This document shows positions 13,653 through 24,400 of a DNA stretch of 64,000 bases, in pieces. Both the position numbers and the translations under genes were made by a program. Where the stretch lies: assembly GCA_030141605.1 (NCBI GenBank), contig JAQGDQ010000285.1, forward strand, positions 235,825 through 299,824, read 5' to 3'. Positions within the stretch are counted from its first letter, which is position 1. Each line of letters opens with the position of its first letter. A model generated the notes under the pieces. That model did no database searches and was not told the origin of the DNA. It saw only the letters and a program-made list of their open reading frames with translations. Source of the DNA: Tubiluchus corallicola (Eukaryota; Priapulida; Priapulimorpha; Priapulimorphida; Tubiluchidae).

Positions 13653-13866
13653 CTATTTTGATATATGATAAAAACTTTTCACTTGTTTCAGCTTTTGCGA
13701 AGTTTTATTAGCACTTTTATTAATTGCAGATATAAGGTTTAGAATGTAGTGTTTAAATGCTATTTTGATATATGATAAAAACTTTTCACTTGTTTCAGCT
13801 TTTGCGAAGTTTTATTAGCACTTTTATTAATTGCAGATATAAGGTTTAGAATGTAGTGTTTAAACG
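13653..13866. repeat. Near-perfect 107-bp direct tandem duplication
   Basis: Copy 1 is 13653-13759 and copy 2 is 13760-13866. Each runs from CTATTTTGATATATG to AGTGTTTAAA and they are almost identical, differing at the last bases (AATG versus ACGC). This indicates a recent duplication or an assembly duplication. Confidence 0.85.
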
Positions 13867-15289
13867 CAAGTATCTGTACATACAGTCAAACGTATCTATA
13901 CAATGCATGTATAGTATACATACATACGTTTGTATGTATCTCTTTAAACAAAGCTCTATACTGCCTACTTTGGGACTGCAAAGAAAGTTGGCATTAAGCA
14001 AGTTTGTCATTATAACTAGGGTCATTAATACATACAAATACAAACATTTTGTTTTGCCAAAAATATGGACATTAAGCGAGGTCTAAAGTGTGGTGTTATA
14101 ACGAGGTTTGATGGCATTTCTAATGCTACGTCTAAACTATATATCGGAGTCTACTAGTCACACCACTAATTTATTACTAGCTTATGTCTAAATTTACCAA
14201 TCCGAATTCCTGACAAGTGTTGTACCAAACACTAGCATTTGTCGAAATTAAATGAGTATTAAACAAGATATATGAATGAGTCTATGTTTAATATTGTTTA
14301 TTAAAATAGAATATTTCAGCATATTTCGGATACGCCCATCCTTTTTTCTGATAGAGAACAATAGAGAGCATAAGAAAAGCCATTCAAAGGTAAATTTGTC
14401 ACGTGACCACAACGTTGTAATAATGTGTATAAACGTCTTCTCACCAATCATTCTACAATGCGTTATATTGTAGTGACAGAAACTGACGTTGGCCAGACGT
14501 TAGAATTTGATGTTGTAGTCTTGCTGGATTTTGGTTTCAGTCGAAGTGACTTAAATGTAACGTTTGTGCGACGTTACAGACGTAAGTAGATTGTTTGGAT
14601 AACTCGTTGAATGTATCATTGTCTGTGAGAAACCGATACGAATTGTTTAATTCAAGTGTTGCAGAGTTTACTATAATCTTCCAATCCACTTCGTTGCGTC
14701 TCGGGTGTGAACTGGCTATTAGTCCTACTATTAGAAATACCTAGGATGATTCGATATAGTTGTTAAGTTTTTCGCTGTAAAAAGCTACGTGTTTCTGTTG
14801 TTAGAGATATTAGTGACGTGTGGTGCGATTTTCAATGACGTCATAAGTACTTCCTTAACTCCTAGCAAAAGCTTCTTGGCTACCACGCCAGATTTTGATT
14901 AGTCATCATCATTAAACGCCCGTTACGTCTATTGTAGACAATGGGCAGGCAGAATTCAGAAATAAATCTTCCCCCAAGACAGGTAAAGACAGTAGATAAT
15001 CTGCAAAAAACGTTGACACTGCTTGCTAGTGGCGTGTCAGCACTACTTCCGAGCTATTTTGATTTGCAAAGTACAGTATCTGGGTCTGTCGTTAGAGATT
15101 TCAGTTACGTATGATGTGGTTTACAATGACGACATGACTACTTCTTTATCTCGTAGCAACAGCATCTTGCATGGTGTAAGTTTAAGGTTTAGGTTTCAGC
15201 TTGCGGATTACATTCAAACCCTCACAAAAGTAAAAGACAAAAGTCATCAAGCTTTTCTATATTGTAGCTCCAGTTATTAACTACAAAAT
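13867..15289. other. Non-coding AT-rich sequence
   Basis: No exon, RNA or repeat recognised beyond short alternating purine/pyrimidine motifs near 13900 (repeated ATACATAC/GTATGTAT). The ORFs here are short and unlike any family I know. Confidence 0.35.
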
Positions 15290-15500
15290 AATTAGTGGAA
15301 ACACTGTTCTGACAGAGACCCGACTTTTTTCCAGGGCTCACGGAGTTCTTCGTAGTCATAAGTTATTTGTACAACCAGTTAGAACCAACTTCAGATTACA
15401 CTTCTCTCGGCATCGCCTAGTTCAGCCATGGAATCATCTTCCATTGTCAACCATCAGTGCTTCATCAGTTGACAGTTCAAAAGGCATTTGAGAGAGGACT
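15290..15500 (+). mobile_element. 3' end of a LINE reverse-transcriptase ORF (fragment)
   Basis: The frame gives GVLRSHKLFVQPVRTNF, then HFSRHRLVQPWNHLPLS, then SASSVDSSKGI and a stop. The pattern R-V-x-x-W-N-x-L-P followed by S-V-x-x-F/S-K is typical of the C-terminus of CR1/L2/Jockey-like reverse transcriptases. Only this short tail is recognisable and no full domain precedes it. Confidence 0.55.
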
Positions 15501-17344
15501 TGTATACACATAGTTACCATCTAGGTCCTTATTTCTTTGGATAAGATATTGGATAAGGCAAAAGAGAGAAACGTACGACATCATGAAGGGATAAGTAACT
15601 CTAATGTTCTGAAGGAGCGGCAAAGGTTGGTACGCAAATATAAACTGCAGCACAAAAAAACAAGATTCACAGGTATTCAAGTAGGTAAAAATCACATTCC
15701 TTAATTCAACAGACACGAAAAATAAGGTTATGTCTTCTTTCTTATTATAGAAAAAACTAATTACAGAGACGTAAGAAATCGCAGTTAAGACACAAGCAAC
15801 TCAAAAGTTTTTGGGGAACAGAAAGGTAAGACCAATCATGTATCCAAGTCCAATTTGTTAGCACAAAAAAACCAAGATATAAAGCTTGTGTGTTATTACG
15901 ATTTCCTTATTTAAGGGGTACGAAAAATAAGGTTTTGTCTTGTCTTTACGTTACACCAGTTCTAATCGTCGCAACTTGAATTCGGAGATCTGCAGTGAAA
16001 AGCCGTTATTTGATTTAAAGAACTTCTTTGAATTTTATGTTTAAAAATTTCGTGGCTTTAAAGATTCGCATCTTTTCTCACCTTTCTCACCATCCTCCTG
16101 GTAGATTTTCATCTGTCAGCCGGCGAACAGTTGTGTTCGCCATGAGTTACTTGAGCAAAAAAGTACTTCAGTGACTTGCTAGGTCTATCCTGAAGGATTT
16201 GGTCCACAGCTCCTTATTTGGGGTCCCCCATCCGCCACCCGGGGGATGCGCCCGGTAGGGGTTTATCTATCAAATTACGTGCGAATAACAAGCGAAACGT
16301 TCCGATATGATAAAAGCCAAATTTCTACAACTCAAAACAGATCGGACGTAGGCCGTATTTTGTAGCCTGTGTACGCGTATGGAGAAAGAGGTTTAAGAGG
16401 GCTTTAAGTAGTTTCATGATTTTATAAGGTGAAACGCAAGAAGTTAAAAAACTTGTTCAAAGACTGCCATTAAACAAGAAAACTCGACCAGAGAAATTGA
16501 GAATATAATCAGACCTGGTTTAACACATTGATCTTGAACATTGACAGACAGATAACTTTCAAATACCAGCAACTAAAGTACTATGGAGACCAAGTACAGA
16601 AACTGAGGCTGATAATATTGCTGTGCGAAAACGCAATAATAATGACCTCACATCACAATGAATGAAAGGAGGTTTTATCGAACCATCGATGAAGTAGCTC
16701 AGTGAAATTAGAAGTCTATTAAAACCTTGTAATCTGAAGGCTAAATAATATTACATTAATTTGATACACCAAAGTTTAAAATACAATTAACTGTCATCAC
16801 ATTTAAAATACATTACATTATATTAATTACATTACATACACTGGAGTTTAAAGTACAATTAAATTGCATTACTTTTAGCAGATTATTTTTAACAGTTACC
16901 CACAAGCTCTCTCCTTTGAAATTCACCCAAATAAATTACTAATAATAAATTGAGACTTTGCTTGCAAAATGACGTGATAACCACCCGTCAGTAGCAACAG
17001 TTTCTTGGTTACCCTCGTTCAGTCTGCAAAGTTGTTGGAGAAGCTCATTATTGCTATTTTAGGAAAAATTTCGGACGGAAAATGTATAAGCCGTTAAACT
17101 TGCTGATAAATCAAGATCATTTCTGGAATGCATATATATTGTCATGTATTTAATCAGGTCATCGATCAACTAGTCGATTAGGTACGCCTACAAGAAATTT
17201 TGAAGCTGTAAGGACTACATTACTGTAATGTGACAAACCGCTTATTTGTTCTTGTATCGATAAAAACGCTTGTATGTTAGCTAGTAACTTGGTATTAACG
17301 AGAAATATTTTTTGTCACACGTGCGGCGTTGTAGGAAGCTATTA
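15501..17344. other. Non-coding sequence between LINE tail and hAT-like element
   Basis: No gene supported. A GC-richer patch lies near 16200-16260 (CCCCCATCC, CCCGGGGGATGCGCCC), possibly a further transposon remnant, but I could not pair it with an inverted copy. Confidence 0.3.
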
Positions 17345-17352
17345 GTTATTGC

Positions 17353-17461
17353 CAGGGCCTATTTCAAGGGGGGAAGTGGGGATACTTCCCCAGGGCCTCA
17401 CCCTCCAGGGGGGCCTCGCGCCAAGGTAACATTTTTTTGCTTTATGCGAACATACTGCCTC

Positions 17462-17534
<73 letters not shown>

Positions 17535-17766
17535 GCCGCACGCGCGCCGTTTGCCAGTATTGACAAGTATTAAGGACTGGTCTTGAGAATAAAGCAACTT
17601 TTCTTTCAAATGTTCTTTCCTTTAACAACTGTATAACCCCATATTTTCTCTTCGAAAATGCTTCTCCGGCGTTCTAGCAGTTCAAACATTTTCTGGGCGC
17701 CAACCATGGTAGCGCCCCCCCCGGCGCTTTCCTCCCCGGGCCCCGCCTAGGCTGAAATAGGCCCTG
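17353..17766. mobile_element. hAT-like non-autonomous element (about 414 bp)
   Basis: The ends are inverted: CAGGGCCTATTTCA at 17353 and TGAAATAGGCCCTG ending at 17766, 14 bp each. The flanking octamers are GTTATTGC (17345-17352) and ATTATTGC (17767-17774), matching at 7 of 8. Termini beginning CAGGG with an 8-bp target-site duplication are characteristic of hAT elements (family knowledge). The interior is GC-rich and holds a long (CT)n tract and no transposase. GC-rich blocks next to the ends (CTTCCCCAGGGCC, CCCCGGGCCCCGCC) are also partly inverted. Confidence 0.75.
17466..17530. repeat. (CT)n microsatellite
   Basis: An almost uninterrupted CT tract inside the hAT-like element. It produces spurious Ser/Leu and Arg/Glu open frames. 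Confidence 0.95.
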
Positions 17767-17971
17767 ATTATTGCAATGTAAAATTTGTATAATTTGTAAT
17801 TGCTATAAAAGGATTTTTTGCTGATGGTTAGAGCAGCACAAATATTCAAGCTCTTGAAGTGAAATCACCACCTCATTTGCAAGTATCCCATCATCCAATT
17901 ACCCCATCTGATATAACATTACAATGCATTCTTTGCTATAACAAAATAATAAAGATACAGAGTACAAGTAG

Positions 17972-18141
17972 ACGAGAGAGAGAGCGAGGGGGAGAGAGGG
18001 AGGGAGGAAGAGGGGAAGAGTGAGTGGGGGAGGAATGTGGAAAGAGAGAGAGGGAGGAGGAGAAAAGGAAAGAGGGAGGAAGGAGAAAGAGAGAGGGAGG
18101 AAGGTGTACGGTGAGAGAGAGAGGGGAGAGGGGAGGGAGAG

Positions 18142-18188
<47 letters not shown>

Positions 18189-18190
18189 AT
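17972..18190. repeat. Long purine-rich (GA)n tract
   Basis: About 220 bp of nearly pure A/G on the plus strand with a perfect (GA)n core near 18144-18183. Strand asymmetry of this kind can form triplex DNA. The long Ser/Leu-rich open frame on the minus strand is a by-product. Confidence 0.9.
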
Positions 18191-18944
18191 TGAGAGCAAA
18201 ATAAAAGACAAAAAGAGAATAAAGATGGAAAGAAGAGCGTGAGAGAACGAGGAAATGAGTGTTGACGATTGAGCCAGGTGTGAGAAGTGGTTGATTTTGT
18301 GAATTGGCGAGAGGCTCAGCGAGTAGTTGAGTAGGTGAACGGCTGGATGGATGCATAACTGTGTAACATGGTGAGTGTTGGGGTGATTGACTGAACGAGG
18401 AAGTAGAAAAGTAAGTAAGAGAATTGGTACATAAAAGCGTGAATGTGAGTGTGTGATTTGCTAGCCTGATAGAGTTGTGATACAGTAATGAGACTTAATT
18501 TTTTGTGATTAAATTTGTAGCTTTTACAGATTTACTATTTGCAGGAAAAGACTCTTTTTACGGAAAAAGCCTGAAACATGTTGCCTGATGACACGCCCAT
18601 GGTTTGAAATTACCGAGCAGCTTGCCACAGTGTAATTAAGCCTGTGGTGCCTCGATTAGATTGTCACACCTCCCCGTTCGAAATCTCAAACTTTTTGTAA
18701 TATGTGCTCGAATGAAACGCTTGTAACTCGTTTCTTCTAGCAAGTAATTATAGATATAGTTACCGTTACAGCTACCATTATTAAAAGTACCTAATTCTTT
18801 ACCGTTACAAGTTTCCGAAATTTTAATTTTACTGTAACTTCCTTATTTGTAATACGTCATAGTACAATGCTCCCCCCCCCCCAACACTCAGGCTCCCTCT
18901 TATATTATTTGCCGCTGGACTTCGGATACTAGCATGCAGTCGAT

Positions 18945-19150
18945 ATCTGGACAGTAGGATTTTTGGGCTGTGGGCACTTGGGCTGGGGACGCTTGGGCAG
19001 TGTACACTTTGCAGAGTAGTGAGAGTACTGTTGGTTAGTGACACTTGGACATTGACTTTTGAGCTGTAGGACGTAACGACTGTGAACATTGCATTTGCAG
19101 TAGGACATTTAGACTGTGGACACTTGTACAGTGGGGCACTCGGGCAGTTG
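18945..19150. repeat. Degenerate short minisatellite
   Basis: A loosely repeated unit of roughly 17-20 bp (GGGCTGTGGGCACTTGG and variants such as GGACTGTGGACACTTG) recurs several times with drift. No coding signal of its own. It lies just downstream of the sulfotransferase stop codon. Confidence 0.55.
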
Positions 19151-19315
19151 ATATTAAAATGTACAAATATTAAAACCGAGATAATTCTTAATGACAAGAA
19201 TAGAATGATGCAATTATTTTTCTGATTATCCAATATGTTAGATAATTAAAGAATTCTGCAAAATTCATTTTCATTATTGAGTTATTTTTTATTAACTATA
19301 CATATATTTTTTGTG

Positions 19316-21260
19316 CTAATTTCCAAATTCGTGGACTAGGCCCGTTCCCTTAAAACGTTCTTCGTTTACTTTATCCAATGTTTCACTCATCGCTACCGTC
19401 AGATGATTTTTCCAGTCTCCTACTTTGCCTAAAAAACAAAACGTTCTAGTTAAATAGGAGACACACACCTAATCTGCTACAAATCTTTTATAACCTTGTG
19501 CCGCGTCTTGCAACTTCATTTATTAATATTTATTCTTTCACTAAAATCAGCAAACAGATGGAAGTAGAAGCAGCATGCATGTGATTGTCTGTTATTTTAG
19601 AATTTAGGTGAAATCACACTCTTATAATTGTAGTTCTGTAAATTTTTATTCATTCATTATAATGCTGCATCAATGGGATATTATCATGGCATCATTAAAT
19701 ATTCAGCCAGAATAATACCAAGATAAAAATATCAACAGCACTTATAATACTCGATAGACGGCGCTTCTACCCTCCATTTCAATAATAGGAGTTTGGAGCA
19801 GACAGTTCGCTAAAGAAAAAAAAACAATTCTGTTTTTAATGATAGCTAAATCTGTTCAAGGTGATACACGGCCTGGCATTAATCTGTTACGTTTACAAGG
19901 CTTTTTGTCACTAGCGAAAATCAAAGACTCTGTTTGCAGCTAGCGGCTGTGACCAATTTCCTAGATATTTCTATCTAGGAAATCGTCCCAGGGGTAGTTG
20001 GACTCGCGATGAAGCCTTTCCAGGAGTAATTTTTGCAAAACGTCAAATGATGCGAAAGCCTAGCATACAAGTATTGTTTTTTGCGACTGTGTTTGTGTTT
20101 TTGTGCACACAAGCAACATAATTATATCAAAAAGTATAGTAAGTATGAGGCAATGATAATAAAACTACACAATTTTTACTGTCACGGGAGTCTTTCATAC
20201 GTTTCAAAATAGATCTTTACAGTTATAATTAATGCGCGTAAAAACGCGTTCAGACTTAGGTCCGTCTTCACTGAGTCACGCTGAAAATTATCATTTTTGC
20301 ATGTCACGTGACTGTGAAAGTTTGCAACACAGCAGTGGCCACGCGAAACAAAATTCGGAAATTCTGATCGGTAAATTTCATCGGGGAAGCAATTTACTCA
20401 AGAATTGTGCATGTTGAATTTTGCAAGCGGAAAGAAAACCACTTTTGGGTTAATTGTTTTTACAAAGAGTTTTGTGTTATTTTGTATCTTTATAAGTTTT
20501 AATAAAAGCGTTTAGAGTTCTGATTAATTCATGTGTCTAAAGCATTTGTTTCCGCCTGCCTGCGTTTATTATTTGCAAATTGTCTGTCTTGTTAGAAATT
20601 AAGTGCTTACCCGGCTATCAGAGGGGGGGATGCCCATTTCCCCGCCTCGCAAGTTTTTTGTTAAATTTAATTATCAATGACTAATGGTAGAAGTGCTACT
20701 CGGAACGTAAAAGGAGGGCATTTTCTATAGCGGTATCAGGCAAAGCTGTCATTCATGCTGGCCGGACTTGAAGAGGCCTATATAGCCTATAGTATAATAT
20801 AAAGCCCTGAGGCCTTTTTTAAATTACACCCCACTTAATCTCAGAAAACTTGAAAATTATATACTTTTTAGTTATTTAATAGCAAAGTGAACAAATTTTT
20901 TTCGAATAAATGCACTTACTGATTACATATTAATAATTTATAACAAATAGCGTGACATACAAACAAACATTCCTGAGCGTAAGATAAGTAATAAAGAACG
21001 CGCTTACAAAATCGCAAAAATTATATCAGATAAGTATATGCTACGCATCTTATCACTTTCTATGCATGTGATGTACAGACAATTTTTATTGAAACATGAT
21101 TGCTCTCAGTTCATTTTTGATTCTCTTTAGCTGTGAACATGATCTTTCTCGATGATAATCAGTACCTGATTACCTGAGGTAACAAATGAATACATAACCC
21201 AATCTGGAATCTTTTTAAGCCAACATGCAGATTGTGAGACCTTAAGCTGCAATTTGTTAA

Positions 21261-21344
<84 letters not shown>

Positions 21345-21345
21345 C

Positions 21346-21391
<46 letters not shown>

Positions 21392-21433
21392 TTAATAATA
21401 ATAATAATAATAGTAATAATAATAATAATAATA

Positions 21434-21469
<36 letters not shown>

Positions 21470-24400
21470 TTTATTTAAAGTCGGTTTAGCTTGTACCCAA
21501 ATCTGGTGCTGCATTCATGCCACTATCGGAATCATTAGGCCTACACTACATCCTGCAATTCCTTAGAAGGTTAGAGTGCCAAAAAGTTCCTATGTTGAAA
21601 TACAAAACAAAATTATAGTATTATTTAAAATCATCAATGCAAAAACTATTAACAGCTATTATCAGACGCCGCACTAAGTACAAAAATATTCTCACAATGT
21701 AATAAAGTCCTACTCCTACTTATACATTGAATGTTTAGCATCGTCATAACATTTATATTCATAATGGTCATAGAATATACTGTAATAGAATGGTCTGAGC
21801 TGCATCCTGTGGTAGTTTACTAACCAAAACTTCCTTGAATCAAATTGTAAAAGTTCAAAAATAAATATAATGTACGTAACAGTGATCTAATTTCATAACA
21901 GTATAATTCTATAAACGTTGCTCATAACTTATCTATAGGTGTATAGGTTAGACATCTTGTTTCTGTTTTGATCAACATGTATTACCTTTTCTGAAGAAGG
22001 TTGTAGAGTCTTTGTTTCTACACTCCGTATCGGCGTAGGAGTAATTTAGCTTATCGTTTCCTCTCATAGAGTTGAAGGCTGTCTCCTTCACAACGATATT
22101 CACTTCCTCTTCTGTAAGACCTTTTCCTAAAAATTCGCCAACTTTTTGGACATGTCCAAATGGATCCTAACGTGAATGAAAACTCGATTTCAATCTGTGG
22201 AATTTCTGTGTGAAATTAATCAGTCAATTGTTGTTTCAAGATTTTCAAAACTATGATAAATACAAAAAGAAATTCAGCCATAGAGAACGATAAGTTCGTT
22301 CAATGTGTCACAATTCAAAACTAGTAATAATAAAACAAATAAGTAAGAACATGCTTTATCCACCCCACTACCAAAGCAATTAAATAATGTAAATCGAACA
22401 ATAGAACAGGTTCGCAGATAGGACCTATAGAGAACAATGTTACAACATGCTGTTGCTGCTACAATTGTTGCGGCTGTTGTTGCTACTGCTGCCGCTATTA
22501 TTGCTGTTGCTGCTATTGTTACTGTTGCTGTTACAACTTTTGCGGCTGCTACTGTTACTGCTGCCGCTATTATTGTTGTTGTTGCTGTTTCTGTAGATGT
22601 TGCTTTGGTAATAAACGTGTTACAAATAAAATTTCACGTAGGAATAACAATACTTAAAAGGCATCTTCAAAAACAGGTCCGATGTTTGACACGCTTCAGT
22701 TACATAGTTTGATATCGTTTTGGCTTATCTTACCTTCAGCATTTCCTCATAGTGCACAAACAAGACATTATCCCAGTCTCTGCAGTTCCAAGCTTCTTTA
22801 TTATGCTCCCAATAATCTCCAAATTGACCTACAGAAACAAGTCTGTCACGAATTCAAAGTAAAACTTTTCGTTTTTAAGCAGGTAAAATTGAGCTAGTTT
22901 TGTATGACGAATTTTAAGTACATCTAGATTTTCGATGCCTAGAATCCTTAGGTCTTTAGCTGCAGCGATATTTTTAAGGCGTGTTTCATACATTGAAAGA
23001 ACACATAGCATTGTAAAAAATTTAAACACAATGAATAAGCAAATGAATGATCTACTGAATCGAAAGACTATGTGAGTGAATAAACTAATGAATAAATGAA
23101 TGAAAGAAAGAAAGAATGGATGGATGGATGGATGGATGGATGGATGGATGGATGGACGGATTGACGGATGAATAAAAGAACGAACGAACGAATGAATGAA
23201 TGGATTTAGGCAAGCTGTACTACGGGTAAGATAAATGCAACACTTTTGTAAAGCAATAATATTTAAAATATTGCTGACATGGGTAAGTTTAGTGACTCAC
23301 ATATCCCGTTGATGAAACGTTGGAAGAATTCTTCGAACGTGGAATGCTTTGCATTAATCCACGGCGGCATTTTGAATCCAGTCTCAAAATGGAAGAATGA
23401 AACTAAAGTATCTTTAGGGTTTCTTGTTACATAGATGATCTGAAATTGTAATGTGTCATCGTTAGTCACGCTGCGAAATCTGAAACTTTATTAACTTTGT
23501 TTTACATGCTTAAATTGTTTCATATGAAATATAATAATTGTTTCTTATGAGAAGATACATAATAATTCCTGGATTTTTGCGTTATTTCTTTCGGTATTTC
23601 TCGTGCACCCATTGCATACCTTATAAATTTAGCGTGCCAGTGTTATTATAGTAACTATAGTGTTATTAACTATTGTTTTTATTTTACATTAAGTTTTATT
23701 TCAACACATAACAAGTACCACAAAACAGTAAATAAAAATTAATAAAAATAAAAATATTTAATTAAAAATAATTATTTAAAAATACTACTGCAAGGCAAAT
23801 AAAAATAAATATTTACACAACAAAGAGAGGATTAGCAAGCTAAATATTTTAGAGGGTAAGTGTATGTTTCCAATAGTCAAAATGTTTGAAGTTAAAATGA
23901 CAGCACTATGAAAAAATAAACCCGTGTGACTACATTGTTTGAATTTGAAATCCGCTGATGAAGGCTAAAAGCATTTTTACGTAAAATGACTTTAAAATTA
24001 TTGCAGCCATTCTCTGCACATATTCTAAATTTAAACAGAACACGCTTGACATCAACAGAGCAAAAATTAAAATTTCTGAAAAGAATATTAAAGCATAAAA
24101 TAGGTGCAACTGATTTAAAATATCAGCATCATCGTTACAATTACCATGTGACCATGATATTTTGCTTCATGTTAGCATTCAATCGGTTCTCCTGACAATG
24201 TTACATTAGCCAACTATGTGTGTGTATGTGCTTATTATAAGCGTGTATGCTTATTATGTTTATATATGTATGAACTAGTTACTGCTTCTTTGTTTTAAGT
24301 TTAAACATTAATTTAAAAAGCCAAGCTAGACTGGCACGTTAATTTACATTTTTAGATCACGTTTAAATACTTATATATTGATTTATACACCGCAAACGGG

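Noticed and set aside
17312-18356. Long Ser/Leu-rich and Arg/Glu-rich open frames on both strands
   Set aside because: They are translations of (CT)n and (GA)n tracts with no other coding evidence.
21159-21478. Leu/Ile/Val-only open frames
   Set aside because: Translations of the TAC/TAA microsatellite.
22437-22712. Ala/Val/Ile-rich open frame of 91 codons
   Set aside because: It comes from a degenerate GTT/GCT trinucleotide repeat in a sulfotransferase intron.
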